A stretch of DNA of 64,000 bases from Tritrichomonas musculus. Lineage: Eukaryota > Parabasalia > Tritrichomonadida > Tritrichomonadidae. The stretch covers positions 868,001 to 932,000 of the forward strand of contig JAPFFF010000040.1 of NCBI GenBank assembly GCA_039105265.1, read 5' to 3'. Shown piece after piece: positions 10,814 to 19,729 of the stretch (positions are counted from its first letter, which is position 1; each line of letters begins with the position of its first letter). The notes beneath the pieces were generated by a model. It did not search any database and had not been told where the DNA came from. It was given only the letters and a program-made list of their open reading frames with translations. The position numbers and the translations under genes were made by a program.

Positions 10814-11204
10814 CAAAATTTTAATTGAAAAATTTTTAACTGTTTGTTAAACTGAGTTCAAAAAACTTTACCTCCATTGCATATTTTAAATCATTTTATC
10901 TTTTTTATCAAACAATTTAATTGCACCATTCTTCATTAATAATATTTTAGATAATTATCACAATATTTATTAAATTATAAAAAATTAATTCATATTTAAA
11001 ATATAAAGATATGATTATTTTAAATTGAGAGGGAGGTAATGTTTTTTGAACAAGGTTTATAATCAACATTTTCAAAAACGAATTTGCAATTAAAAATTTT
11101 TAAAATTTTTATAAAATTTTGTCTTATTATTAATTCAAAATTAAGAAAAAAAAAATCAGTTCTGAATATTAATGAAAATGAGGTATATCAGTTCATAATT
11201 ATAT
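10814..11204. other. A+T-rich upstream region
   Basis: Nothing recognisable. A short upstream ATG at about 11180 opens a frame of only a few codons before the 11205 gene. Confidence 0.45.
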
Positions 11205-14036
11205 ATGAGAAGGCGTATTAATTATTCTATTGATGATGAAGCAATTTCTCATGCTGTTTTAGTTGATTCCTCTTATACAATCCAACAATCTCTTCAATTC
11301 ATTCGCGACAGAATCAATGATCAAGGAATCCAATATGTTTATGCGGGAAATTCAATTATCGAAGATTTAAATGATAATATATGTGACTGGATTGATCAAG
11401 ACACCGTATTCAATTTTCGACATTCAAGAATTGAAAGTCTGCTACGGAATCAATCATCAAATAATTATAATCTCACCGTTTTCACAACAGCAAGCTGGGA
11501 TTCGTTGACAAGAGGTCAAACATTCACAGTCAGAAAAGATTCTAATCGTGAAGAATTTGAATCTCTGATCCAGGTATACTGTTCTAGTCAATCTCGTATC
11601 CCAATTTCTCAAATGAAACTTCTCATATTTTTACCTGGAGGAGTTGAATTTAAAAATACCACTATTCGACAATATGTTGAAGCCACAAATCCTAGACATC
11701 TTAACATGTATGTTGTGGTTACAAATGGCATATCTTCAAGTCTTTTATCGAGAGAAATTGTCGAAATATGTGATACAAGAGGTGAAATGTCAACTATTTT
11801 CTCACCTTTAGTTGATTCATCAAATTCAGGAAAACAGCTCTTTTCTTGTCTTTTAAGTTCATTATTCCATCAAACAACAGGAAGGGAAGAACTATTAAAA
11901 TCATTGTCGCAGATTACAGGATTTCCACCTTTAATTTCTTCTTTGCAAGCATTAATCAACAGAAAAACCATAACAGGAAAAGATCTTATTATTATCTCAT
12001 CAACACTGTTTCCAATATTTAGATATTTAATAGGAGATTCTGTTTCGGACTCAAATGTTCTGGAATCATGTTGCAAATTGTGTAATTTGATATCTAAAAT
12101 AAATTGCTCTAATAGTGTTCCACTAACATCCATAACAGATCATTCAAATAACAGTCAATTAAACGATCTTATGCTTAACCGTATTCGACATTTCATGTCT
12201 CAAAGAAGAATAACAATTCTTGTTCTTTGGATTCCAGATTTTGAAGTAAGAGATTTCCCAAAAACAAATGTTCAACCTTTTACTCAAAGATATTTGCAAA
12301 CTGCATGGTCAGAAAAAAAGTATTTCAAGCCAGTCAAGCCATTATCACTCCTTCAAGTGCACGTATCATCAATTGTTTATGGTCCTCGTGGCACTTATAG
12401 AGTCTTTCCAATGGAAGTATCTGATTCAAAAGAACGTGAAGCAGCCTCAAAAGTTGACTTGATTAATCCTGAAAATGGAGAAACATCACATGTAGATATT
12501 GAAGAATTTGCTAGAACAGTACAAGTAAGGGATGATAACCAAGAAACAGTAGAATTGATTGATGAAGAAAGTGTTCAGCAAATGACAATGGTTTTAATTG
12601 ATCAAAGTCTTTCAATGGAAAAGCCTTATGATGGTCGTGATGGCGTATCAAGAGATTCATTAGCAAAACAATATCTAACATCATGGGCTTCAAAGTCATT
12701 TGGGTACAGAATTTCATCACTTCAAGGTTTGATTTCTTTTGCATCAAAAGTAGTCGTTAAATCACCTTTATCTCCATTAATTCCTGACTTCGAACAAAGT
12801 GTCATGAACACTCGACCAGATGGATGCACTTTATTGTGGCCTGCAATCAAAAAAGCTGCAGAAATGCTCGTCGCCAAACAAATTGATCCCGTTACTCATA
12901 ACAATAAATTCCAAAATGCAAAATTAAGAATACTTGTTTTGACAGATGGTGTAGATGAATACAGCAATATGAGCCAATATGATGTTCTCCCTTATTTGAT
13001 TGAGAATAATATTATTGTTGATGTTGTTATTGTCTCCACTGTGTCTGAAAGTAAAGATGTTTGCGTTTTAGCTCAATTAACTGGAGGAATGGCATTTCGT
13101 CCATCTAATACTGCAGAAGGAATAGCTCTTTTTGAAAAAGAAGCTCTTCTTTCCATTTCTTATAGAGAAAAGCCACAACCATACACTGGTGAAATTACGA
13201 GAGAATTTTTCGAATCACTAAGAGACTCTCTTGTATTAGATACAGAACCAAAAAATAGAATTATCATGCAAGCTAGATCAAGACAGCCGTTAATGACAAC
13301 AAGAATTGCTATCAGAGATCTTGACGGAACATCGCAAGATAGACTTAGAAGAATTGCCAAAGAACTACGAATTGCATATCGTTGGGAAGATCAAGATGTC
13401 AAAGTTTATCCAGTTGAAAACCTGGCTGATAGATGGAGAATATATATTAAAGGACCAGAAGGGACACCTTATAGTAACAAATGGTGGGATTTGTTTGCAG
13501 AATTTCCAGAGAATTATCCTTTATCGCCACCGACTTTTCGCTTTATCACTGTTCCATTTCACATTAATATTTCAAACGAAGGAAGAATCTGCATGAACAC
13601 TCTTGGTTCGGACTATTCATCAACAACTCATGTTATGGAGTTGATTGCAAATATAAAAGCACTTTTGATTCTGCCAAATTACCAAGATCCAATTGATATT
13701 GCGAAGCTCACTCTTTATAATCAATCAAATGACCACCACGAATTCAATCAAAGAATTAGAGATAGTGTTCGGAATGCAAAAGATGATTACAATGATTATC
13801 TATCAAGTACACCGATCAGTGATGATCAAAATTATCATGTTCTTCGTGAAAATTATGTCGCTATTCATCAAAGATGTCCAATTTCGGGCATTCCGCTTGA
13901 TCCTGCAAATACAGTTGTCGCATCTTCTGGGATAAGATATGATCGAGATGCTTTAAAGCGCCTTCTAAGATCTATGGCAAATCCAAGATGCGTTGTCACT
14001 CATAGGATCTTAACCGATAATCCTGATTCGTTATAA
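11205..14036 (+). CDS. Ubiquitin-like / vWA / E2 / U-box fusion protein
   Basis: 943 aa. Residues 1-75 resemble a ubiquitin fold (VYAGNSIIED aligns with the I-F-A-G-K-x-L-E-D region of ubiquitin), and a second ubiquitin-like segment lies at about 90-175. A vWA domain (about 458-660) has the metal-site signature DQSLSM (D466, S468, S470), with GCTLLWP and LTDGVDE supplying the Thr and Asp. A ubiquitin-conjugating (E2) domain follows (about 707-865) with YPLSPPTF and the active Cys in GRICMNTLG (C796). Ten residues before it, the usual HPN reads HIN. The C-terminus (about 891-943) is a U-box (CPISGIPLDP). The protein thus seems to combine E2 and E3 activity, with vWA and ubiquitin-like parts perhaps for binding. 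It is probably cytosolic; no membrane segment is seen. Fusing both steps is unusual. Confidence 0.9.
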   Translation: MRRRINYSIDDEAISHAVLVDSSYTIQQSLQFIRDRINDQGIQYVYAGNSIIEDLNDNICDWIDQDTVFNFRHSRIESLLRNQSSNNYNLTVFTTASWDSLTRGQTFTVRKDSNREEFESLIQVYCSSQSRIPISQMKLLIFLPGGVEFKNTTIRQYVEATNPRHLNMYVVVTNGISSSLLSREIVEICDTRGEMSTIFSPLVDSSNSGKQLFSCLLSSLFHQTTGREELLKSLSQITGFPPLISSLQALINRKTITGKDLIIISSTLFPIFRYLIGDSVSDSNVLESCCKLCNLISKINCSNSVPLTSITDHSNNSQLNDLMLNRIRHFMSQRRITILVLWIPDFEVRDFPKTNVQPFTQRYLQTAWSEKKYFKPVKPLSLLQVHVSSIVYGPRGTYRVFPMEVSDSKEREAASKVDLINPENGETSHVDIEEFARTVQVRDDNQETVELIDEESVQQMTMVLIDQSLSMEKPYDGRDGVSRDSLAKQYLTSWASKSFGYRISSLQGLISFASKVVVKSPLSPLIPDFEQSVMNTRPDGCTLLWPAIKKAAEMLVAKQIDPVTHNNKFQNAKLRILVLTDGVDEYSNMSQYDVLPYLIENNIIVDVVIVSTVSESKDVCVLAQLTGGMAFRPSNTAEGIALFEKEALLSISYREKPQPYTGEITREFFESLRDSLVLDTEPKNRIIMQARSRQPLMTTRIAIRDLDGTSQDRLRRIAKELRIAYRWEDQDVKVYPVENLADRWRIYIKGPEGTPYSNKWWDLFAEFPENYPLSPPTFRFITVPFHINISNEGRICMNTLGSDYSSTTHVMELIANIKALLILPNYQDPIDIAKLTLYNQSNDHHEFNQRIRDSVRNAKDDYNDYLSSTPISDDQNYHVLRENYVAIHQRCPISGIPLDPANTVVASSGIRYDRDALKRLLRSMANPRCVVTHRILTDNPDSL

Positions 14037-14119
14037 AATTATAAAATTTTAATCATTTTTTAATAATAATTAGTAAAATAATCAACAAAGTTATAAAACT
14101 ACTTAATATTTCTTCATCA

Positions 14120-14490
14120 TTATACACAATACAATTGTATTTCCATTGATCAGAGGAATGTTTTATATTTTTTTTGATGCCAATTTGTAATGACTTCAGT
14201 TGCTCTACTTTTCCTTCTTCCATACTCAAAAAACTTTTCATCCCAACAGACAAGTATTTTTCTATCACAACTGATGTTTTCTGTTTCGGATTTTATATTT
14301 GAAATCTAGTCTTCATATTCTATTCCATATGTTTTAGATAGGCTTAGATCAGGATAATTTGGTGCAGCATTCATAACGATAGTATCAGATCCTTTATCAT
14401 TTCTCTTTTTGAAAAGAAGATGATAACTAAATAATTGCCAAAAATTTCACAATCCAATTAATGCATACACATTGATAATTACTTTTTTCA
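14120..14490 (-). pseudogene. Possible decayed coding fragment
   Basis: On the minus strand one frame reads through FKKRNDKGSDTIVMNAAPNY and, after a stop, ILVCWDEKFFEYGRRKSRA. The residue mix looks like protein rather than random A+T-rich sequence, but I do not recognise the family. A second frame over 14053-14268 is open too, so the reading is uncertain. Confidence 0.35.
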
Positions 14491-15516
14491 TATCTATTCA
14501 TTGTTTATGTTGATCAGAATTAATTAAATTTATATGATTAATTGAAATTCCTGTTACTCAATTTTGATTATAATATCGTATAGATTGAAGTCAAAAAAAA
14601 AAAAATATTTTGCATTTTTAGAATTTGATTCCATTTCAGAAATTACTAGAGTTTTATAGCAAAAAGAGTCATAATAATTAGGAAATCTGACTCTGCCCTT
14701 TTTTTAACTGACAAAGATAACGTTTTTTTTTTTTTAGAAAAAGTGAAAGGAGGACAGTCAAACCTAGCTTTTATTCATTAATATTAAAAATTAACTTTTA
14801 TACACAAATATAATTATATTTATAATATTAAAGAAATTTGAGGTATAGCATTGCTCACATACTTCTGTAAATTATCAGTTTTCATTCACTTTTTCAGTCA
14901 GAATTTTGGTTTATTGCTCAATAAACTATTCAAAAAAAAAAAAAAAAAAAAAAATGTATTGATATAATATCTCATGGTATTTTTAATATGTTTCAAAATA
15001 AAAACATTAAATAATATAATCATATGTTTTTACATGATAATAACCGAAATATTTTTAATTTTGTCGGGAAAAAAATAGTAATTAAACAAAATATATATAT
15101 ATATAAAAATTATATTCTTGAAATATAAATGTAATCTTAATAAATAAAACTATACTAATAACGCTAATTCAAATAAGCAAAGCCAATGGAATGAATATTG
15201 AGTTTCAAAAGATTTTTAAATGATGTTATTCACATGACTTTATGGGGCAAAAGCTGGACTAATAAACAAAAAATGAATATAGTTTTATGCGCAAATTAAA
15301 TGCTTTCTATCAGAGCAAACTCCAATTTTATTTTCAATGATTGATATCTAAATATTTAGATATCAATAGAACAGAAAATAAAAAGAAATAGTTCAATAAA
15401 ATTATTATTTGTGATCTGAATAATAATTGCTGGTCATCAAATATAGTATAAAAGATAAGAGGTATTTTGTTAATACTCAATTTTTATTCCCTTAAAAAAT
15501 TGTAAACCGTTTTTTT
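14491..15516. other. A+T-rich intergenic stretch
   Basis: Contains a poly(A) run near 14932-14954 and (TA)n at about 15092. No gene or mobile element is recognised. Confidence 0.45.
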
Positions 15517-15584
15517 TTGAATTTTTGAATGACATGTTTTTTTTTATTGTGAATAGATTGAATTTTTGAATGACATGTTTTTTT
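15517..15584. repeat. Short tandem duplication upstream of the 15621 gene
   Basis: The block TTGAATTTTTGAATGACATG plus a T run occurs at 15517 and again at 15558 (41-bp offset). The second copy creates an ATG at 15570 in frame with the following gene. That ATG probably lies in the leader. Confidence 0.7.
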
Positions 15585-15620
15585 GTGTGTGGTATATTTC
15601 ATTCTTTTTTTTCTTTTGTC

Positions 15621-16508
15621 ATGACATCTCAAGATGAAGATTTCATTGATTTTCTAGAATTACAGCAAGATAATTTCAATGAATCAGATAATCTAGATTT
15701 ATATTTGGATGAAGAATATTTTAAAGAAAACTATGGATTTGAAACTCCTAAGCAAACATCAGATGCCAAAATAGATCAAACTTCCACATCTTCAAATAGC
15801 ATAGAATTTCAACAACTTACAGAGGAAACTGCTCAAATGGGGAATTCAAATTATTCACAGCAAGCAATGCAACTTTCTGATTCAGGTATAATAAAAAGAA
15901 TGGCTTCCATGAATGAACAATCTGATCAATTTTCAGGTGAAACTCGTCTTATTTCAGGCACATCCTATTCAAATCAACTGCAAAATTCGCTTAGTACACA
16001 ATTTGGTCAAATTTCAGGTGAAGCTCCTCTTATCACCAAAATTTTTTATTTAAATATGACACCAAATTCTCAAAATTCCAAAATTTGTGGGACCTATATG
16101 CCGAGTAATAATGGTTCAAGCTCTTATCCTTGCAAAAAAACAGGGAATGAAGTTTTTGATTTCATTATCCTTCATTCTAGACATGGATATCAAGTTTCCG
16201 GTCATTTTGAAGGAACACGCAATGCAAATTTAAGTAATGAATGTCACAAATTAGATCAGCATTATTATCAATTATTTGGCTATAATAAAGTCTCAAAAAA
16301 ATGCATATTTCAATACCATAATTCATTTGTAGAGTTTCTCAATAGTAAAGGTATCAACCCTGGCATGAAAAAAGTCTCCAGAAATGAGAATAGGAGTTTG
16401 AGTTTATATTACAAAAATAACTGCAAATATTTATATTTGTTCCTTACTCATAAAAATATAGATCTTGCAAATAAAATTAAGCAAGAAAACTACCCAAAGA
16501 AAAAATAA
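15621..16508 (+). CDS. Unknown protein with Ser/Gln/Asn-rich N-terminal half
   Basis: About 295 aa from ATG 15621 (MTSQDEDFIDF). I prefer this start over 15570, which lies in the tandem duplication and would add a Phe-rich stretch. The first 60 residues are acidic. Residues about 60-165 are low complexity with a roughly 34-residue repeated pattern (QFSGETRLIS and QISGEAPLIT). The C-terminal 130 residues are basic and better ordered, with Cys and His (YPCKKTG, NECHKLDQHYYQLFGYNK). This could be a DNA-binding or zinc-bound module, but I recognise no family. Confidence 0.6.
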   Translation: MTSQDEDFIDFLELQQDNFNESDNLDLYLDEEYFKENYGFETPKQTSDAKIDQTSTSSNSIEFQQLTEETAQMGNSNYSQQAMQLSDSGIIKRMASMNEQSDQFSGETRLISGTSYSNQLQNSLSTQFGQISGEAPLITKIFYLNMTPNSQNSKICGTYMPSNNGSSSYPCKKTGNEVFDFIILHSRHGYQVSGHFEGTRNANLSNECHKLDQHYYQLFGYNKVSKKCIFQYHNSFVEFLNSKGINPGMKKVSRNENRSLSLYYKNNCKYLYLFLTHKNIDLANKIKQENYPKKK

Positions 16509-17138
16509 AATTTCTGAATAAAAAAAATTTTCGAGAATTCTGAACTTTTTTTTCAAAAAGTTAATGATCATTCAATTTTATATTCAATAATTTTTAGGAA
16601 AAAAGGAGGTCAAAGAAAGCTGTAGTAATGGGGTGTAAAAAGGGATTTTATTTTTTGCCTCTGGAACCTAACAAGTCAATTTAATGAAAATTAGTCAAAA
16701 AATTTAACTTTCTTAAAAAATGAAATTGCCCGATGATTTTGTTGACAGTTAGCAATTGTAATCAATTTTTTCTAAATATGGTCATTGCCTAATTAAGAAA
16801 ATATCTATTATAATTAGTATAAAAAATCAATTCTTTAAATCTTCAACTTAATCTTCATGATCAAATCCGCATATAATTTCTAGGTTGAATGCTGGAAAAA
16901 TTAATTAATTTGGTCTGTTCAGCATTCCAATATTCAAATTCTTGAATCCTTCCTTTATTTGAAATATCAACTCTTTTTTTTTTCCTTTCAAATAATTTGA
17001 ATAGATATTTTTCTTTTTGCTATAATAATTGGAATTCCACAACAGTGCCCTTTGATTTCTGATAACATGATATTTATTATTATTTGGTAATTGATTTAAA
17101 AAAAATGAATAAAATCAAAAAATAAATAAATTGCATAA
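16509..17138. other. Intergenic stretch upstream of tRNA-His
   Basis: A+T-rich, with no open frame, repeat or element that I can support. Confidence 0.5.
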
Positions 17139-17210
17139 GGGTAAGTATTGTAATGGTTTAGCATTATTGACTGTGACTCAATAGGTCCGTGTTCGATTCA
17201 CGGCTTGCCC
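17139..17210 (+). tRNA. tRNA-His (anticodon GTG)
   Basis: A 72-nt cloverleaf. The acceptor arms GGGTAAG and CTTGCCC pair with one G-U. The anticodon stem ATTGA/TCAAT encloses the loop CTGTGAC, giving anticodon GTG. The T stem CCGTG/CACGG has loop TTCGATT. The D stem is weak (three good pairs). CCA is not encoded and there is no intron. The polymerase III terminator is a T6 run at 17212-17217. The A box lies at TAATGGTTTAGCA and the B box at GTTCGATTC. It reads histidine codons CAC/CAT. Confidence 0.95.
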
Positions 17211-17335
17211 ATTTTTTGCTTTTTTTATTGATATGTGATATGAAAAGAATTATGTGAAACTTTTTAAATGAAAATTTTCATTGTCATGTTTTTTCTGTTA
17301 AATTTAAAATTTTATTTTGCAAAGAAAATTTAGGA

Positions 17336-19216
17336 ATGCAATGTAAAAGCTATACCGATTTTATGACTGAATACGAAAAATATCAAAAAATCCTCTTGAA
17401 CTACAAGAATACCAAAGAAAAATTCTACGATTTAAATTTTCATCCACAAAGGAGAGTTCATGAGAGCTGGATTCCTCTTGATGATTCTGGAATTGAATGG
17501 ATAAGGATAGATGACATATATAGAGCACCACTTTTTGAAGAAGACCTCATCAATATTAATTATGTTCAGCAAGGCGCGCTAGGAAACTGTTCATTCATAT
17601 CAGCCATATCACGAGTTGCCAGAGATCCCATTTTAGTTCAAGATCTTTTTGACCACACAGCTGATTCAATTCTCGGGCCAATTACGAATTCAATCAATAT
17701 TGAATGCGGAGCCGTTGTAATTTTTTTCCATGCATTTGGTCGAGAGACTCCAGTTTTAATTGACACACTTATTCCATTTCACAAGAATTCATTGTTGCCC
17801 ATTTTTTCACGTCCCGTCGATAGAAAAGTGTCACCCTGGTTCTGCCTTGTTGAGAAGGCCTATGCGAAACTTCAAGGATCGTATTCGAGCATCATTGGCA
17901 TCCCGTTTTCCAATGTGAATTACCACTTGTTTGGATATGAGCAGCACAATTTATCCTTGTGTGAAATGAAGACGAAAACTCCCTTTGAAAAAATTGTAAA
18001 GTATTTAAAACAAGGAGCGGTTATGGACACATACATCATTTTGAAAAAGTTGAAAGTGACGGAAGAAGAACTGCAGAAAGTTGGCCTGCATGAGAAACAT
18101 TCGTATCTGATTGAGAAAGCGCTTGAGTACAAAGGAATGAGGTTTCTTTGCTTGAGGAATCCTTGGCGCATTTCAGGATGGAAAGGCGACTGGTCAAATA
18201 ATTCACCATTGTGGACTGATGAGATAAAAGAAGGACTAAACATTCAAGGTAAAATTGAAGAAGGCACATTTTGGATGATTGAAAACGATTATAACCGTTA
18301 TTTCACTGACATTGAAGTGTCAAGGCCAATTCCTCAAGGTTGGCATTCAAAAAGTTTCACCACTGAATTGTGGATCTCTGAAAGTGACGGTCGTATACCT
18401 TTAGATGCCAAACTTGAGGAGCTTCCAAACTTCGTCTTCCAAATAACTGACGATGTCCCTGATAATGAAAAAGTGACTGTTTACTTTTTGATAGAAAGAC
18501 GATCATATTTACAGAGTGGTGCTGATTTAATTGAGAAAGACCCTTCAGTTTATATCCTTCTTCTCGCTAAGTCAATCGGCTTGAAATTGTCACGTGAAAT
18601 CTTGCTTCAAAGTACGTGTGAAATGTTTGCGAGCAAAAAACCAATCGACGGTTACAAGCACCTTTTGGACGGCAACAAAGAGATGCTCACAATCTGTATC
18701 CATCGTTGTGTGAAATGCGACTTCGATGAGGAATGCTCTGTGAGAATTTCATGCAAGTATAACTTCAAGCTTTACAACATTGATTCACCTGATGATTTGA
18801 TTCCCGACAATGAAAGTCAGGCCGTTTTTAACAACTTGTCCCTCATCCATTCTCTGTCACGAATGCCGAATTACACGCCTAAGAGAGTGCAGAACAACAG
18901 ACCTGAAGACATGAGGAAGAAAATTGATACATTGAATAAAGAAAAAGAAGAAATTAGGAAAAAATTGAATTCATCATTCGACGCGACTCTGACTTTAAAG
19001 TCAGAATTGAATGCACTCGTTCATAACGTGGAAACACTGGAATACGAAGATGACAAGCTTGTTTTGGTCGTTGGAGAAATCGAGAATAGAAGGAATATAC
19101 TGGGAAGCGTTGAGAAAGAAATCGATGCTTTTTTGTCAGAAATAGATAAAAAGGAGAAAGAGATTCAAGAATTAAATTCACAAATTGAAGAATTCAATGC
19201 ACAGATAAAGAAATGA
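17336..19216 (+). CDS. Calpain-like cysteine peptidase (family C2) with C-terminal coiled coil
   Basis: 626 aa. The N-terminal third is a calpain papain-fold core. The catalytic Cys is in GALGNCSF (C85), where calpains usually have GDCW. The His is in HEKHSYLIE (H255) and the Asn in RNPWRISGWKGDWS (N275). All three catalytic residues are therefore present, although the residues around the Cys differ from the norm. A domain resembling the calpain beta-sandwich follows. Residues about 515-626 form a long charged coiled coil (EKEEIRKKL, EKEIDAFL), probably for oligomerisation or partner binding. No EF-hands are visible, which is usual for protist calpains. The gene is less A+T-rich than its surroundings. 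Its first 140 bp are duplicated at 22810. Confidence 0.9.
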   Translation: MQCKSYTDFMTEYEKYQKILLNYKNTKEKFYDLNFHPQRRVHESWIPLDDSGIEWIRIDDIYRAPLFEEDLININYVQQGALGNCSFISAISRVARDPILVQDLFDHTADSILGPITNSINIECGAVVIFFHAFGRETPVLIDTLIPFHKNSLLPIFSRPVDRKVSPWFCLVEKAYAKLQGSYSSIIGIPFSNVNYHLFGYEQHNLSLCEMKTKTPFEKIVKYLKQGAVMDTYIILKKLKVTEEELQKVGLHEKHSYLIEKALEYKGMRFLCLRNPWRISGWKGDWSNNSPLWTDEIKEGLNIQGKIEEGTFWMIENDYNRYFTDIEVSRPIPQGWHSKSFTTELWISESDGRIPLDAKLEELPNFVFQITDDVPDNEKVTVYFLIERRSYLQSGADLIEKDPSVYILLLAKSIGLKLSREILLQSTCEMFASKKPIDGYKHLLDGNKEMLTICIHRCVKCDFDEECSVRISCKYNFKLYNIDSPDDLIPDNESQAVFNNLSLIHSLSRMPNYTPKRVQNNRPEDMRKKIDTLNKEKEEIRKKLNSSFDATLTLKSELNALVHNVETLEYEDDKLVLVVGEIENRRNILGSVEKEIDAFLSEIDKKEKEIQELNSQIEEFNAQIKK

Positions 19217-19729
19217 AAAAAAAATTAATTATGTTATAAAATTGTTTTATAAAAAAAAATAATAATAATAATTAAAACTTTGATGTATTTTATCCATTGT
19301 TTCTCCAGATCTATACCTTTTCGCCATATGCCGTACTTGAAGATTATTTCATGTAATGTATTAAGGAATTGTACTTTTGCGGTGTGCCGTAGAAGTTTTG
19401 TAAAATAAACTATTCAATTAACGACAAAATAGACCTATTTTACAAAACTGCCGAAAGGATAACTCCAGATCTTTAAATTCGATCAATTTCGACGGACTCC
19501 TTTCATATTTTCAAAATGAATTTTAGAAAAAAAAAATTGGATTAATAATGACAAATACATATTCATAAAATAAATCATGTAATATAAAAATTTTATTGAG
19601 AAATTTGTTTTTTTTAAACAAAAAAAAATTGTGTAAGGTTTTAAATAAAACGATTATATTTTGTGAGAATTACATTCTTCGATAAAAAATTGAATGAGAT
19701 AAAAATATGGCATAAATTTATCAATTATT
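19217..19729. other. Intergenic stretch with a small inverted repeat
   Basis: Contains inverted copies of AGTTTTGTAAAATA at 19394-19408 and 19435-19449, and two direct CTCCAGATCT blocks (about 19303 and 19464). It may be a short hairpin element. No gene is seen. Confidence 0.5.
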
